IMG/VR virus record: IMGVR_UViG_3300006100_000046
Span: 1-31,614 of that record
Length of the DNA: 31,614 nucleotides
From: a virus
Direction: 5' to 3' (one strand)
In this document: piece after piece, positions 14,359 through 21,794 of the stretch
Numbering within the stretch: position 1 is the first letter of the stretch
Layout of the letters: each line of letters opens with the position of its first letter
The notes under the pieces: model-generated
The model's input: only the letters and a program-made list of their open reading frames with translations
Told to the model about the DNA's origin: nothing
The model's database searches: none
Translations under genes and position numbers: made by a program

Positions 14359-15374
14359 GAGTATGCGATTGGATTGCGGAATATCTTTATAGTCAAGGAG
14401 TAGAACGTGTACACGGCCTTATGGGCGGTGGTGCAAGCGGTCTAAACGATGGCTTTATCAAACAAGGACAAATTGGTTATATTTGTTATCACCACGAACA
14501 GGGTGCAGGTCATGCTGCCATTGGAGAAGCAAAATACACGGGCCGTTTGTCAGTAGTCAATCCCACAACTGGTTGTGCTGGCACCAACTGTGCTACCAGT
14601 GTACTAGATGCTTGGCAAGACAGTACACCTGTGTTGTTTCTCAGCGGTAATGTCAGACTAAACACCTGTAGTGGTTATATCAATCAAACACAAGGTATTA
14701 ACATTCGCAAGTACGGTATTCAAGAACACCACGTGGTTGATACCTACAAGTCAATGACCAAATTCAGTTACTTTGTCACTGATGTAAAAGATGTTGCGTA
14801 TGTTATGCAGTATGCGGTGTATATTGCACAGGCCGGAAGACCAGGTCCAGTTTGGGTTGATATTCCCGGAGACATACAAACTGCAGAAATGCCCGCACGC
14901 TACAGAGAATACACTCCACCGACATTGCCCACAGTGGCAAAAAATGCGGTAGATTATTCTGCAATTAAAACTGCCATAGCAAATAGTCAACGGCCTATTG
15001 TATTGGCAGGCTACGGCATCAGACAAGCCAATTGCGTAGATGAATTTGTTGAATTTATCGAACAGTATCAAATGCCTTTTGTTAGTACATATGGAGCGAG
15101 AGACTATATTACAGACTCGCACTCTTTAAGTATTGGTGCAGTGGGCATCAAAGGCAGTCGTGCCGGTAACTTTGCACTAACCAATGCTGATTTGTTATTG
15201 GTGTTGGGCAGTAGTCTGGGTGGTAGTGTTATTGGCTACGATCCAAAACAGTTTAGTCCTGCAAGTTATAAAATTGTAGTGGATATTGATTCAAACGAAT
15301 TAAAAAAGAATATTGTTAAAATTGATGCTGCTTACAACATCAGCTTAAAAGAATTTTTCGGAGCAATGCTATGA
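14355..15374 (+). CDS. Thiamine-diphosphate enzyme, N-terminal half (acetolactate-synthase-like)
   Basis: A 339-aa protein covering the PYR and central domains of the acetolactate synthase/pyruvate oxidase family. HHEQGAGHAA holds the catalytic Glu (Glu48) that activates the thiazolium. TTGCAGTNCATSVLDAWQDSTP and PGPVWVDIPGDIQ follow in family order, and the central domain (about 185-335) has RPIVLAGYGI and ADLLLVLGSSLGGS. The pyrophosphate-binding domain is missing here and is encoded by the next gene, overlapping as ATGA. The start at 14355 overlaps the aminotransferase stop; an ATG 15 bases upstream adds only five residues. Together the two halves total 583 residues, the normal length of one chain. 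Confidence 0.9.
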   Translation: MRVCDWIAEYLYSQGVERVHGLMGGGASGLNDGFIKQGQIGYICYHHEQGAGHAAIGEAKYTGRLSVVNPTTGCAGTNCATSVLDAWQDSTPVLFLSGNVRLNTCSGYINQTQGINIRKYGIQEHHVVDTYKSMTKFSYFVTDVKDVAYVMQYAVYIAQAGRPGPVWVDIPGDIQTAEMPARYREYTPPTLPTVAKNAVDYSAIKTAIANSQRPIVLAGYGIRQANCVDEFVEFIEQYQMPFVSTYGARDYITDSHSLSIGAVGIKGSRAGNFALTNADLLLVLGSSLGGSVIGYDPKQFSPASYKIVVDIDSNELKKNIVKIDAAYNISLKEFFGAML

Positions 15375-16105
15375 CACGTGAAGAATGGATCAATAAATGT
15401 AATGATTGGAAATCTGCTTGGCCAGTTATTCAGCCCGAATACTTTGATGATGCCGATGGTACGGTGAATATCTACGCAGTATTAGATGCAATTAACCAAC
15501 ACAGCGGTGCATACCAAGTGTTAATGGGAGATGCTGGCAGTATCAGCTACGCAGGCCCAGTAGCATTGAAGGCCAAAGCAGGTCAAAGATTTGTGTTTAA
15601 CCCTGCTCAAGCTGATATGGGATGGGCACTGCCTGCGGCCATTGGAGTGGCACTTGCTGGAGGCAATGTTATTAGTATCATCGGTGACGGTAGTTTTATG
15701 AGTAACTTACAGGAGCTAGCAGTTGTTCGCCAACACAACCTAAATATCAAGTTTATTATTTTGAATAACAGTGGATACTTGAGTATTAGAAACACACAAA
15801 CCAAATACTTTAACGGTCGAGTGTTTGGTACTAGTAACGAAACTGGACTTTGGTTCCCTAAATTCAAAGACATTGCAGATTCGTTTGAAATTGGTTATGC
15901 AGAAGTCAATGGTGTTGCGGGATTAGCTGACTTTGCCCAATTATTATCAGCACCAGGTCCTGCTATCATCAACTGTATTTGCAAAGCCGAACAGGAAATT
16001 TTGCCAGCACAGGCATTGAAAAATGGCAAGCAAGCTGGGTTACACGATATGACACCATTCTTGACAGACGAAGAATTATCTGCGGAAATGATAGTCAAAG
16101 TCTAA
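15371..16105 (+). CDS. Thiamine-diphosphate enzyme, C-terminal half (acetolactate-synthase-like)
   Basis: A 244-aa protein equal to the PP domain. The ThDP-binding motif begins GDGSFM (105-107 GDG) and ends LNN (132-133), the standard GDG-x(24-27)-NN block with the metal ligands. NPAQADMGWALPAAIG is the segment before it. The first about 30 residues form a linker (EEWINKCNDWKSAW) of the sort found between domains of the fused enzymes. It needs the N-terminal half to make an active site, since the active site forms between PYR and PP domains. Homologous fused enzymes beside rfbH in O-antigen clusters include YerE, which adds a two-carbon unit from pyruvate to a dideoxy-keto sugar. Confidence 0.9.
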   Translation: MTREEWINKCNDWKSAWPVIQPEYFDDADGTVNIYAVLDAINQHSGAYQVLMGDAGSISYAGPVALKAKAGQRFVFNPAQADMGWALPAAIGVALAGGNVISIIGDGSFMSNLQELAVVRQHNLNIKFIILNNSGYLSIRNTQTKYFNGRVFGTSNETGLWFPKFKDIADSFEIGYAEVNGVAGLADFAQLLSAPGPAIINCICKAEQEILPAQALKNGKQAGLHDMTPFLTDEELSAEMIVKV

Positions 16106-16111
16106 TAAATA
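16104..16111 (+). promoter_or_regulatory. Late-like promoter box, leaderless start
   Basis: AATAAATA overlapping the end of the TPP gene, five bases before ATG 16117, so the expected +1 is the A of the start codon. Confidence 0.4.
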
Positions 16112-16116
16112 TCAGT

Positions 16117-16509
16117 ATGAGTGCATACTGGCAAGACTATGTAAAAGCTGCTTATGATCTTATACTGGAAAGTGAAGGTCAAACTGCAGTTTACTTGGAC
16201 AATGATGTAGAACAATATGTTGTACATCTTTTTGCAAAAAATTTCCAAAGAACTGATATCGGCGAACAACCAATTGCAATACAGATGTTGGAAGCGGTTA
16301 ATGGTAAACAGTTTGATCGTTATCAAACCATAGCAGATGAATGTTTGCTAATTCACAGTTACCCATTAAAACGCAGACGCTGGCCCACCGAAACTTACTA
16401 TTTGGATATGGGCACCACTGCATACGGTATGGCCAATATTGAAATTATGGAGCATAATTTCCAAACGGCCAGTCAGGTATTACACACAGTTTTCAGCAAG
16501 ATTGGTTAA
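16117..16509 (+). CDS. Hypothetical protein
   Basis: A 130-aa soluble protein starting MSAYWQDYVKAAYDLILESEG. It has hydrophobic helices near both ends and a basic patch KRRRW in the middle, followed by YYLDMGTTAYGMANIEIM. No cysteine motifs or membrane segments. The start at 16117 is chosen because the reading frame further upstream lies inside the TPP gene; a late-like AATAAATA box is five bases before the ATG. I do not recognise the family. It closes the sugar block and is followed by an inverted repeat and an early-type promoter, so it may be the last gene of that unit. Confidence 0.75.
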   Translation: MSAYWQDYVKAAYDLILESEGQTAVYLDNDVEQYVVHLFAKNFQRTDIGEQPIAIQMLEAVNGKQFDRYQTIADECLLIHSYPLKRRRWPTETYYLDMGTTAYGMANIEIMEHNFQTASQVLHTVFSKIG

Positions 16510-16546
16510 AATAACCGTTGACCTAAAATGCATAATATGCTATTAT
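16504..16546 (+). promoter_or_regulatory. Inverted repeat and sigma70-type promoter
   Basis: Hairpin GGTTA-AAA-TAACC (16504-16516) followed at once by TTGACC (16518-16523), 17 bases, and TATTAT (16541-16546). It drives the 51-aa gene at 16578, leaving a leader of about 25 bases. Confidence 0.65.
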
Positions 16547-16577
16547 TATGTATAACTTAACCACACAAAGGTCTACT

Positions 16578-16733
16578 ATGTTTGAATCAATTGAAATCCG
16601 TAAAGCCGCAAATGGCTTCATCTTAGTCGTCAATACCGAAGACGAAAGCAAAGAATTTGTTTACGATACCAGTCGTAAGGCAATGAGAGTACTAAAGCAA
16701 TATTTAGAAGCTGATAACAAAAGCGAAGAATAA
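16578..16733 (+). CDS. Small conserved phage protein
   Basis: A 51-aa protein starting MFESIEIRKAANGFILVV and ending in an acidic tail. The pattern of a short beta-rich half followed by a helix (DTSRKAMRVLKQYLE) is one I have seen in other T4-type phages, without a known function. AAAGG precedes the ATG by six bases; an ATG 30 bases upstream has no ribosome site and lies too close to the promoter. It has its own sigma70-type promoter. Confidence 0.78.
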   Translation: MFESIEIRKAANGFILVVNTEDESKEFVYDTSRKAMRVLKQYLEADNKSEE

Positions 16734-16736
16734 CCC

Positions 16737-16782
16737 GCCAAATTGGCAAGGTATTGCAAATTAATCCCAATGGTGTTATACT
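16737..16782 (+). promoter_or_regulatory. Inverted repeat and sigma70-type promoter
   Basis: GCCAA-A-TTGGC (16737-16747) then TTGCAA (16754-16759), 17 bases, TATACT (16777-16782). It precedes the 30-aa microprotein gene. Confidence 0.65.
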
Positions 16783-16812
16783 AATGGTTCACTACAAATA
16801 AAGGAATTAATT

Positions 16813-16905
16813 ATGGAATGTACTTTCTGCAGAAAATGGCACTTCAAGGGCATCGAAACTTGCACCGAAGCACCTAAAAAACCCGCACCGCAAAAAGCTC
16901 AGTAA
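16813..16905 (+). CDS. Microprotein with CxxC motif
   Basis: A 30-residue protein, MECTFCRKWHF then KGIETC, ending in a Pro/Lys-rich tail (PKKPAPQKAQ). Cys3 and Cys6 form CxxC; His10 and Cys17 could complete a tiny zinc site. A good AAGGA lies seven bases before the ATG, and a dedicated promoter and the palindrome of the next promoter frame it, so it is a complete transcription unit for one very short protein. I know no family. Phage products of this kind often bind host enzymes (inference). Confidence 0.65.
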   Translation: MECTFCRKWHFKGIETCTEAPKKPAPQKAQ

Positions 16906-16930
16906 TTGTTGTAAAAAAGTAACAAGCAGT

Positions 16931-16959
16931 TTGCCCAAATTTGGGCATTCTGCTATAAT
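16931..16959 (+). promoter_or_regulatory. Sigma70-type promoter with 14-bp palindrome
   Basis: TTGCCC (16931-16936), 17 bases, TATAAT (16954-16959) preceded by TGC (extended -10). The perfect palindrome GCCCAAATTTGGGC (16933-16946) overlaps the -35 box and half of the spacer and looks like an operator or a terminator for the microprotein gene. Confidence 0.75.
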
Positions 16960-16984
16960 TGTAACTTAACAACAAGGAGCTAGT

Positions 16985-17272
16985 ATGCAGTTTAACACAT
17001 CACCTGTTAGTACTTTGTATGTAAAAGTTAATTTTAAGCGTAGTCCCTATAAACGGGACGTTACAGCTTTGCGTATAGTTGCCCAAACTTACTCCAATTT
17101 TGTCAGCAACAATGCGTTATTTTTAGTAGATTTGCCCCCAAAAACGGCAAGTTTATTAACAGTAGAGGCAGCAGTAGAAGCACTAAAAACTCGTGCAAAC
17201 GCCTTAAATGTTAGTGTTAAAATGCCCAATAATGTATACAAAACACTTGCACGTCGTGTAGCTGTTGCATAA
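16985..17272 (+). CDS. Hypothetical protein
   Basis: A 95-aa basic protein starting MQFNTSPVSTLYVKVNFKRSPYKRD. The second half is helical (VEAAVEALKTRANALNV ... YKTLARRVAVA). A strong AAGGAG lies six bases before the ATG. It is a single-gene unit between a sigma70-type promoter and an intrinsic terminator. No motif or family recognised. Confidence 0.78.
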   Translation: MQFNTSPVSTLYVKVNFKRSPYKRDVTALRIVAQTYSNFVSNNALFLVDLPPKTASLLTVEAAVEALKTRANALNVSVKMPNNVYKTLARRVAVA

Positions 17273-17282
17273 AAACAACACT

Positions 17283-17309
17283 AAAAGCCTGCCATTTTGG
17301 TGGGTTTTT
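17283..17309 (+). terminator. Intrinsic terminator
   Basis: AAAAGCCTGCC-ATTTT-GGTGGGTTTTT: an 11-bp stem with some G-T pairs and a T-run. The T-run merges into the -35 box of the next promoter. Confidence 0.75.
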
Positions 17310-17336
17310 GACACAAATTCTGTCTTTTGCTATAAT
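17308..17336 (+). promoter_or_regulatory. Consensus sigma70-type promoter
   Basis: TTGACA (17308-17313), 17 bases, TATAAT (17331-17336) with an extended -10 TGC. A perfect consensus, driving the AAA ATPase and the small gene after it. Confidence 0.85.
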
Positions 17337-17368
17337 ACTTGTATAGTAATTAAAAAGGAGCTAACAAA

Positions 17369-18397
17369 ATGTCACAGTTTATTCAAATTACACAAGGCAC
17401 TTATCGTAATCAGCCAGTTAACGGTATGGTGTTTGAGCTAGTAGAACAGTATAAATCAGGTGCAAATGGTGGTTTTGTTACTGTTAAAAATAACGGCACT
17501 TTCCCAGATTTTCCAGAAAAACTTCGCATTAGATGCGGCGGAATGGACAGTTACAATTTTACAACTTCGACGGAGAATACAACAATGGTAAAAACAGTTA
17601 CCGCACCAATGGCAGTAGTAGAAACAGATGAGCAAGCCATTGAGCGTATTAGAGAGCGTTTTGAAATCCTTACAGAAATGACCAAAGCTGCTACCAATGG
17701 CGACATTCGTGCTATGATTGTGTCAGGCCCCCCTGGAGTTGGTAAGAGTTTTGGCGTAGAGCAAGAAATAGAAAAGGCTTGCTTGTTCGACCAAATTGCA
17801 GGCAAGAAACTCCGCGCAGAAGTTGTAAAAGGTTCTGCAACTGCTCTTGGATTGTATAGTACACTCTACAAGTATTCGGACAGTAATTGTGTGTTGGTGT
17901 TTGACGACTGTGACAGTATTTTGCTAGATGATGTTGCACTCAACTTGCTTAAAGGTGCGCTTGACTCAGGTAAGAAACGCAAAATCTCTTGGTTGTCAGA
18001 CAGCAATTTGTTGCGTAGAGAAGGTATCCCAGATAGTTTTACATTCAGCGGTAGTGTTATCTTTATTACCAACTTGAAGTTTGACCAAATGAAATCTCAA
18101 AAGTTACGTGACCACTTGGATGCACTCCAGTCACGTTGCCACTATTTGGATTTGACATTGGATACACAGCGTGATAAATTGTTGCGTATTCAGCAGATTG
18201 CCAAAGATGGCGTATTGTTTTCGGACTATGATTTCGAGCAAGTTACACAAGACGAGATCATTGAGTTTATGAATGAGAACAAAGACCGTTTGCGTGAATT
18301 GAGTTTGCGTATGGCTCTTAAGATTGCAGATTTGCGCAAGAGTTTCCCTACTCGCTGGAAAGCAATGGCTACCACAACTTGTATGAAAGCTGCTTAA
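17369..18397 (+). CDS. AAA-family ATPase
   Basis: A 342-aa protein. Residues 1-70 are a beta-rich region (FIQITQGTYRNQPVNGMVF). The ATPase core follows from about 90: Walker A GPPGVGKS (about 120-127), Walker B VLVFDDCDS (about 171-179), sensor-1 VIFITNLKF and the arginine-finger-like LQSRC (about 250-254). The C-terminal helices (RLRELSLRMALKIADL) form the lid. It is not the gp44 clamp loader by sequence; related proteins occur in many large myophages with no assigned role and may remodel DNA or protein complexes. AAGGAG precedes the ATG by seven bases. Confidence 0.88.
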   Translation: MSQFIQITQGTYRNQPVNGMVFELVEQYKSGANGGFVTVKNNGTFPDFPEKLRIRCGGMDSYNFTTSTENTTMVKTVTAPMAVVETDEQAIERIRERFEILTEMTKAATNGDIRAMIVSGPPGVGKSFGVEQEIEKACLFDQIAGKKLRAEVVKGSATALGLYSTLYKYSDSNCVLVFDDCDSILLDDVALNLLKGALDSGKKRKISWLSDSNLLRREGIPDSFTFSGSVIFITNLKFDQMKSQKLRDHLDALQSRCHYLDLTLDTQRDKLLRIQQIAKDGVLFSDYDFEQVTQDEIIEFMNENKDRLRELSLRMALKIADLRKSFPTRWKAMATTTCMKAA

Positions 18398-18624
18398 TGT
18401 ATACTGCTAAAGATAAAGCAGTGATGAAACTTTGCGAAGGGGAAAAAGGATTCGCCATCTTAGATAGTATGGTTACTTATCCCCGTGCCAGTATAGAATT
18501 CAGTGTTGATTGTCCTGCAGAATACATACAGATGATTCGGCGAGCACATATGAAGGGTTGGTTAAAACTGGTTGCATACGTTAAGGAAGAAGAATACATA
18601 TGGAATCGATTGCAAAGTGAGTAA
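18397..18624 (+). CDS. Hypothetical protein coupled to AAA ATPase
   Basis: A 75-aa protein starting MYTAKDKAVMKLC. The start at 18397 makes a TAATG overlap with the ATPase stop, a typical coupling signal; an in-frame ATG 18 bases upstream lies inside the ATPase gene. A helical N-terminus and the segment IQMIRRAHMKGWLKLVAYV look like a small winged-helix-sized domain, but I cannot assign it. It may be a partner of the ATPase. Confidence 0.75.
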   Translation: MYTAKDKAVMKLCEGEKGFAILDSMVTYPRASIEFSVDCPAEYIQMIRRAHMKGWLKLVAYVKEEEYIWNRLQSE

Positions 18625-18640
18625 GTTGTTTTTCTGTTTC

Positions 18641-18710
18641 GGTTGCCTACTTTTCTCAGTTAGCTCCTCGGGCAACCTTTTATAAGCTCTACTTCGGTAG
18701 AGCTTTTTTT
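18641..18710 (+). terminator. Double intrinsic terminator
   Basis: Hairpin one: GGTTGCC (18641-18647) with GGCAACC (18671-18677) followed by TTTT. Hairpin two: AAGCTCTAC-TTCG-GTAGAGCTT (18684-18705), a perfect 9-bp stem with a UUCG tetraloop and a T-run to 18710. The second is a classic rho-independent terminator. Confidence 0.9.
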
Positions 18711-18737
18711 GACTTTGTTTTACAAGTGTGTTAGAAT
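18709..18737 (+). promoter_or_regulatory. Sigma70-type promoter, leaderless downstream gene
   Basis: TTGACT (18709-18714) overlapping the terminator T-run, 17 bases, TAGAAT (18732-18737). The ATG at 18744 is six bases after the -10 box, the expected +1. Confidence 0.7.
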
Positions 18738-18743
18738 TAACAA

Positions 18744-19781
18744 ATGATAAAATTCAATTACGTAGAAGATTACATAGAGTTTTTTGCTGGTGACAGAGAT
18801 GCCGCCGGCACGCTCATTGGTTTGTTTGACAGTCACAAATCTCCCATTAGTCTTGCAAGATACGATATTGCTATTGTCAGCAGTTTAAGTTCGCAAGTGG
18901 TTCATCATAACAAAGCCTACACTGACAAACAAGCAGACTTGGCCAAAAGACTGGTTATCAAATACACAAGACAACTGTCTAGACTGTCTCCGCCTGTTGC
19001 AGTGCCCGATGACCTACAGTTTAGAATGGGCATTAGAGTTGTTGATAGGACCAAGAGCATAACAGAAACCGACGAATATTATGTTATGCGATTCCCCTAC
19101 GATAATGATTTTATCAATACAATCAAAAAGCAAATCAAAGAAGGCCAGGGCAAAATACTGTTCGACAAAGAACTAAGAGCTTGGTGCCTTGCTAAAACTG
19201 AATACAATTTGAATTGGCTAGTGACTATAGCTCCCACGTATGAATTCGAAATAGCACCCAGTATTCTCGCACAATATGATCAATTGACCGAAGTAGAAGC
19301 CAAAGGGTATACAATTGAATTGATACAAACGGGCGATCACTACACTATTACCAACGCCGCCGATAGTCTAATAGACTATGTTAACAGTAAATTGGGGGGC
19401 TTTGGTTTAGACAATTTACTCACATTAGTAGACAACAGCTCGGTATTAGGTTATAATGTAAACCAAGACCTACTGAATACGTTATACAGTATGTACGATC
19501 CCGATACCGTAGATTATTTAACTGAAAGAGTTGTCAGTAAAGAAACTGACAAACTTGGTTCAATAGTCAAGTATGCTAAATTGGTAAATAGATTGCCCGT
19601 TTACATATATGACAATGCTGCTGATAGAGTTGTTGTTGACGATCCTGCAGTTGTGTATTTGGCAAGAACAAGCCCCAGTGATCTACAACCTAAATTGATA
19701 GTAACACATACTGCAATGATGATAGGTTCCAAAAAACAAAGTTGGTTAGCCAACAGTGAAAAAATAATTAAACTAGAATGA
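18744..19781 (+). CDS. Hypothetical protein upstream of UvsW (HARP-like segment)
   Basis: A 345-aa soluble protein. The middle part, MRFPYDNDFINTIKK (about 111-125) followed by a GKILFDKELRAWCL block and NLNWL, resembles the HARP-type domain that accompanies SNF2 annealing helicases (a beta motif ending in a conserved Trp). The rest is unrecognised. No helicase motifs are present. It overlaps uvsW as ATGA, so the two are made together and may act together in annealing or branch migration. The message looks leaderless: there is no Shine-Dalgarno and the ATG is at the expected +1. The HARP comparison is by eye. Confidence 0.75.
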   Translation: MIKFNYVEDYIEFFAGDRDAAGTLIGLFDSHKSPISLARYDIAIVSSLSSQVVHHNKAYTDKQADLAKRLVIKYTRQLSRLSPPVAVPDDLQFRMGIRVVDRTKSITETDEYYVMRFPYDNDFINTIKKQIKEGQGKILFDKELRAWCLAKTEYNLNWLVTIAPTYEFEIAPSILAQYDQLTEVEAKGYTIELIQTGDHYTITNAADSLIDYVNSKLGGFGLDNLLTLVDNSSVLGYNVNQDLLNTLYSMYDPDTVDYLTERVVSKETDKLGSIVKYAKLVNRLPVYIYDNAADRVVVDDPAVVYLARTSPSDLQPKLIVTHTAMMIGSKKQSWLANSEKIIKLE

Positions 19782-21235
19782 ACTGTACACTAATAATCAA
19801 AGACGAAGTCAACTTGAAAATCGAGGGGCTGGATCTTACCACAAGAAAAAATCTAGTTAACAAATTCAAATTTGAAATACCTGGTGCCAGATATACTCCT
19901 GCAGTTAGGCTGGGACGATGGGATGGCAAAGTAGCATTTTTTGCACTGGGCGGTACTAGTTATATCAACTTACTGCCAGAAATTTTGCCTTACTTGGAAG
20001 AACAGGGCTACGATGTAGAAATTGTTGACCAACGTGAGTACAGCACTACATTCAGCTTTGATGAAATACGCGAAGACAGTTTTAGTCATATCAAGTGGCC
20101 ACCCAAACACGAACGTGCAGGTCAGCCTGTGATGTTGCGTGACTATCAAGTTGGTATTATCAACAAGTTTTTAGCCAACCCCCAATGCTTGCAAGAAGTA
20201 GCTACAGGTGCAGGTAAAACTATTATGACTGCCAGCCTGAGTGCGTGTGTTGAAAAGTATGGTCGCAGTATTGTTATTGTTCCCAACAAAAGTTTGGTAA
20301 CTCAAACTGAAGCTGACTATATCAATATGGGATTAGATGTTGGAGTTTACTTTGGTGACCGCAAAGAGTTTGGCCGTACACATACTATTTGTACTTGGCA
20401 AAGTCTAAACAATCTGCTTAAAAACACACAAGCAGGAACTGCAGAAGTAACTGTTGGTGAGTTTATTGAAGGTGTAGTGTGTGTAATGGTCGATGAAGCA
20501 CATATGGCCAAAGCCGACGCATTGAAGACGATTCTCACAAGTGTGTTTGCCCGAGTACCTATTAGGTGGGGATTGACCGGCACTATTCCCAAAGAGGATT
20601 TTGAGTTTATGTCCTTGCGTTGTAGTTTAGGCGAAGTATTGGGAAGACTCAGTGCCAGTGAACTACAGGAAGCAGGTCATTTGGCCAGTTGTCACGTTAA
20701 AGTACGTCAATTGGTAGACTATGTAGAGTACAAGGACTATCAACAAGAGCTCAAGTATCTTACTGAAAATGACGAGCGTATAGAATACATTGCTAATTTT
20801 ATTGACAACATCAAAGAGTCAGGCAATACATTAATACTAGTTGATAGAGTTGCCAGCGGAAAACTTATTGTAAACAAATTAGGCGACCGTGCAGTATTTG
20901 TAAGTGGAGCCACTAAATCAAAGAATCGAAAAGAGGAATATGATGAGATTGCAACAAGTACTAATAAGATTTTGGTGGCGACTTATGGTGTGGCCGCTGT
21001 TGGTATTAATATCCCTAGGATTTTTAATTTGGTTCTTCTGGAGCCCGGAAAAAGCTTTGTTCGCGTTATACAATCAATTGGGCGAGGCATTAGAAAAGCG
21101 GAGGACAAAGACTTTGTCCAAATCTGGGACATCACATCGACGTGTAAGTTTGCAAAAAGGCATCTCACTAAAAGAAAGGCTTTCTATAAAGAAGCGAACT
21201 ATCCATTCGAAGTGGAAAAGATAACTTGGCATTGA
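19778..21235 (+). CDS. uvsW: UvsW-type superfamily 2 helicase
   Basis: A 485-aa protein close to the length of T4 UvsW (about 500). The N-terminal domain (1-95) with RLGRWDGKV matches the UvsW substrate-binding domain. Helicase motifs: ATGAGKT (142-148), DEAH (239-242), GLTGT (265-269), a VATYGVAAVGINIP motif V and QSIGRGIRK motif VI. The family unwinds Holliday junctions, regresses stalled forks and, in T4, removes R-loops so that replication switches from origin- to recombination-dependent. The ATG overlaps the upstream stop. The stop codon lies within the -35 box of the next promoter. Confidence 0.95.
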   Translation: MNCTLIIKDEVNLKIEGLDLTTRKNLVNKFKFEIPGARYTPAVRLGRWDGKVAFFALGGTSYINLLPEILPYLEEQGYDVEIVDQREYSTTFSFDEIREDSFSHIKWPPKHERAGQPVMLRDYQVGIINKFLANPQCLQEVATGAGKTIMTASLSACVEKYGRSIVIVPNKSLVTQTEADYINMGLDVGVYFGDRKEFGRTHTICTWQSLNNLLKNTQAGTAEVTVGEFIEGVVCVMVDEAHMAKADALKTILTSVFARVPIRWGLTGTIPKEDFEFMSLRCSLGEVLGRLSASELQEAGHLASCHVKVRQLVDYVEYKDYQQELKYLTENDERIEYIANFIDNIKESGNTLILVDRVASGKLIVNKLGDRAVFVSGATKSKNRKEEYDEIATSTNKILVATYGVAAVGINIPRIFNLVLLEPGKSFVRVIQSIGRGIRKAEDKDFVQIWDITSTCKFAKRHLTKRKAFYKEANYPFEVEKITWH

Positions 21236-21260
21236 CATTGCCAGGTCGTTAGTGTATACT
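21226..21260 (+). promoter_or_regulatory. Sigma70-type promoter with -35 inside an inverted repeat
   Basis: TTGACA (21232-21237), 17 bases, TATACT (21255-21260). The inverted repeat TGGCA (21227-21231)/TGCCA (21239-21243) places the -35 box in its loop. It overlaps the end of uvsW. Confidence 0.75.
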
Positions 21261-21286
21261 AACAACATATAACAAGGATACAGTAA

Positions 21287-21790
21287 GTGCGTTTATTAAC
21301 ATTAGAAAATACCAGCTACGAATTAAATGAAATACCCGAAGAAATAGATGATATCAGATTCTGTGTATTAGATAATAGTGATCCCAAGGAACCTGATTAC
21401 TTTTTTATACCTTTGATCTTTTTAGAAAGTTTTAATAGCCCAGCATTAGTATTGAACATAGGCGGTAATATAATTAAAATGCCCATAGACTGGCAACTGT
21501 TAATTGGAGAACCTGACTTAGGTGACTTAGAAGTTGTTCCTCTTACCAGTATCAATGACCGCGGATTCAGTGTATTTGCTTTTAATCCAATGGCAGGATT
21601 TAGGCCCGAGTTCTTCCCTGTGGAAGTAATCGACATTTACCAAGATGTCAAATGGTACTTTCCTAAACTAAAGCCCGGCCAGATGTTGGCAGTACCATTA
21701 GAGCACGGAGTAAAAAAGCCACTTTGCGTATTTTTTATCAAAGATATTAGTCGTCAAAGTGAGGTTGTTAACTATACTAAATGTTGGTAA
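21287..21790 (+). CDS. Conserved hypothetical phage protein
   Basis: A 167-aa acidic beta-rich protein with a GTG start and AAGGA eight bases before it. The stretch LVLNIGGNIIKMPIDW, then EVVPLTSINDRGF and DVKWYFPKLKPGQMLAVPLE look well conserved in type and remind me of proteins near the replication genes of T4-type phages, but I cannot name a function. No nucleotide-binding motif, cysteine cluster or membrane segment. Confidence 0.8.
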   Translation: MRLLTLENTSYELNEIPEEIDDIRFCVLDNSDPKEPDYFFIPLIFLESFNSPALVLNIGGNIIKMPIDWQLLIGEPDLGDLEVVPLTSINDRGFSVFAFNPMAGFRPEFFPVEVIDIYQDVKWYFPKLKPGQMLAVPLEHGVKKPLCVFFIKDISRQSEVVNYTKCW

Positions 21791-21794
21791 TGGT

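Noticed and set aside
20904-21224. 106-aa frame inside uvsW
   Set aside because: It is a shifted frame of the helicase C-terminus with no ribosome site; the helicase motifs continue in the main frame.
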